Shown: one piece after another, positions 63,818 through 64,000 of the stretch
Position numbering within the stretch: the stretch's first letter is position 1
Layout of the letters: each line of letters begins with the position of its first letter
Assembly (NCBI RefSeq): GCF_026870175.2
Contig: NZ_CP113977.2
Coordinates: 1,612,001 to 1,676,000, forward strand
DNA length: 64,000 nucleotides
Direction: 5' to 3'
From: Flavobacterium aestivum
Lineage (GTDB): Bacteria > Bacteroidota > Bacteroidia > Flavobacteriales > Flavobacteriaceae
Notes under the pieces: model-generated
The model's input: only the letters and a program-made list of their open reading frames with translations
What the model was told of the DNA's origin: nothing
Databases searched by the model: none
Made by a program: the position numbers and the translations under genes

Positions 63818-64000
63818 ATGAATAAAAAAATTACTCTAATTCTTACTATATTATTTTCACTTTCTGTTTCCGCTAACGTGTCCCAACCGGAAAAAGAAGT
63901 TTTGATGAAATTGTACCAAACAACTAATGGTGCTAAATGGATCAAAAAATGGGATATGTCATTACCAATAACTAAATGGTATGGCGTGAAAGTGGTTGAT
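63818..64000 (+). CDS. Exported leucine-rich-repeat protein, N-terminal part (cut by window end)
   Basis: 61 codons are visible. The signal peptide (about 1-19) is followed by the cap 'EVLMKLYQTTNGAKW..KWD' and 'WYGVKVVD', which matches residue for residue the layout of the LRR protein at 53011. The LRR part is outside the window. It has its own consensus promoter. Confidence 0.82.
   Translation, partial: MNKKITLILTILFSLSVSANVSQPEKEVLMKLYQTTNGAKWIKKWDMSLPITKWYGVKVVD

Overview
The window looks like a chromosomal segment of a Flavobacterium-like member of the Bacteroidota. The evidence is the complete gliding-motility/type IX secretion core gldK-gldL-gldM-gldN, two SusC/SusD pairs, a short (287 aa) primary sigma factor, exosortase XrtF with its partner, AT-rich DNA, and promoters of the Bacteroidota type (TTTG, about 19 nt, TAnnTTTG). 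No rRNA, tRNA or CRISPR array was seen.

Layout. 1-2.6 kb: 3' end of a susC gene plus susD. 3-7.5 kb: small housekeeping genes (GlcG/HbpS-like, MtfA-like peptidase, CBS protein, rpe, rpoD). 7.9-10.8 kb: a LytTR response regulator / TPR histidine kinase operon. 11.1-17.6 kb: an outer-membrane operon (TonB receptor, DUF4249 lipoprotein, MG2/plug protein). 17.9-24.6 kb: pnp, rpsO, a GAF protein, the XrtF pair, an ATP-cone/nuclease fusion and a beta-CASP hydrolase. 24.7-28.5 kb: a metal (probably copper) module, then DedA. 28.7-38.2 kb, mostly minus strand: groEL-groES, secG, a TPR protein, lptE, a sigma-54 activator, miaB and glpD, interrupted by a small element carrying a broken GxxExxY gene. 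38.4-47.1 kb: topA, a degenerate arginase-family gene and gldKLMN. 47.2-52.8 kb: mixed housekeeping genes.

The most interesting region is 53-64 kb. Two paralogous leucine-rich-repeat genes bracket an apparent operon: susC, susD, an AtsA-like sulfatase, a 39-aa membrane peptide, a sterol-desaturase-family hydroxylase and a rhodanese-thioredoxin fusion. A consensus promoter at 54258-54288 implies a 5' leader of about 425 nt. In it lies a small reading frame ending in Met-Cys-Cys-Cys-Cys-stop, with an 8-bp hairpin ending exactly on that Met codon. A second mini-ORF (MKKRMCCR) follows, sharing a 12-nt core with the first. My reading is a cysteine-sensing leader controlling an organosulfur scavenging operon: the sulfatase would release sulfate, which feeds cysteine synthesis, and cysteine supply would set expression.

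Other points: a GxxExxY pseudogene bounded by 29-bp inverted repeats, an arginase-family protein that has lost metal ligands, a rhodanese domain without its cysteine, and several intergenic repeats. All functions are read from sequence by eye; no searches or folding programs were run.
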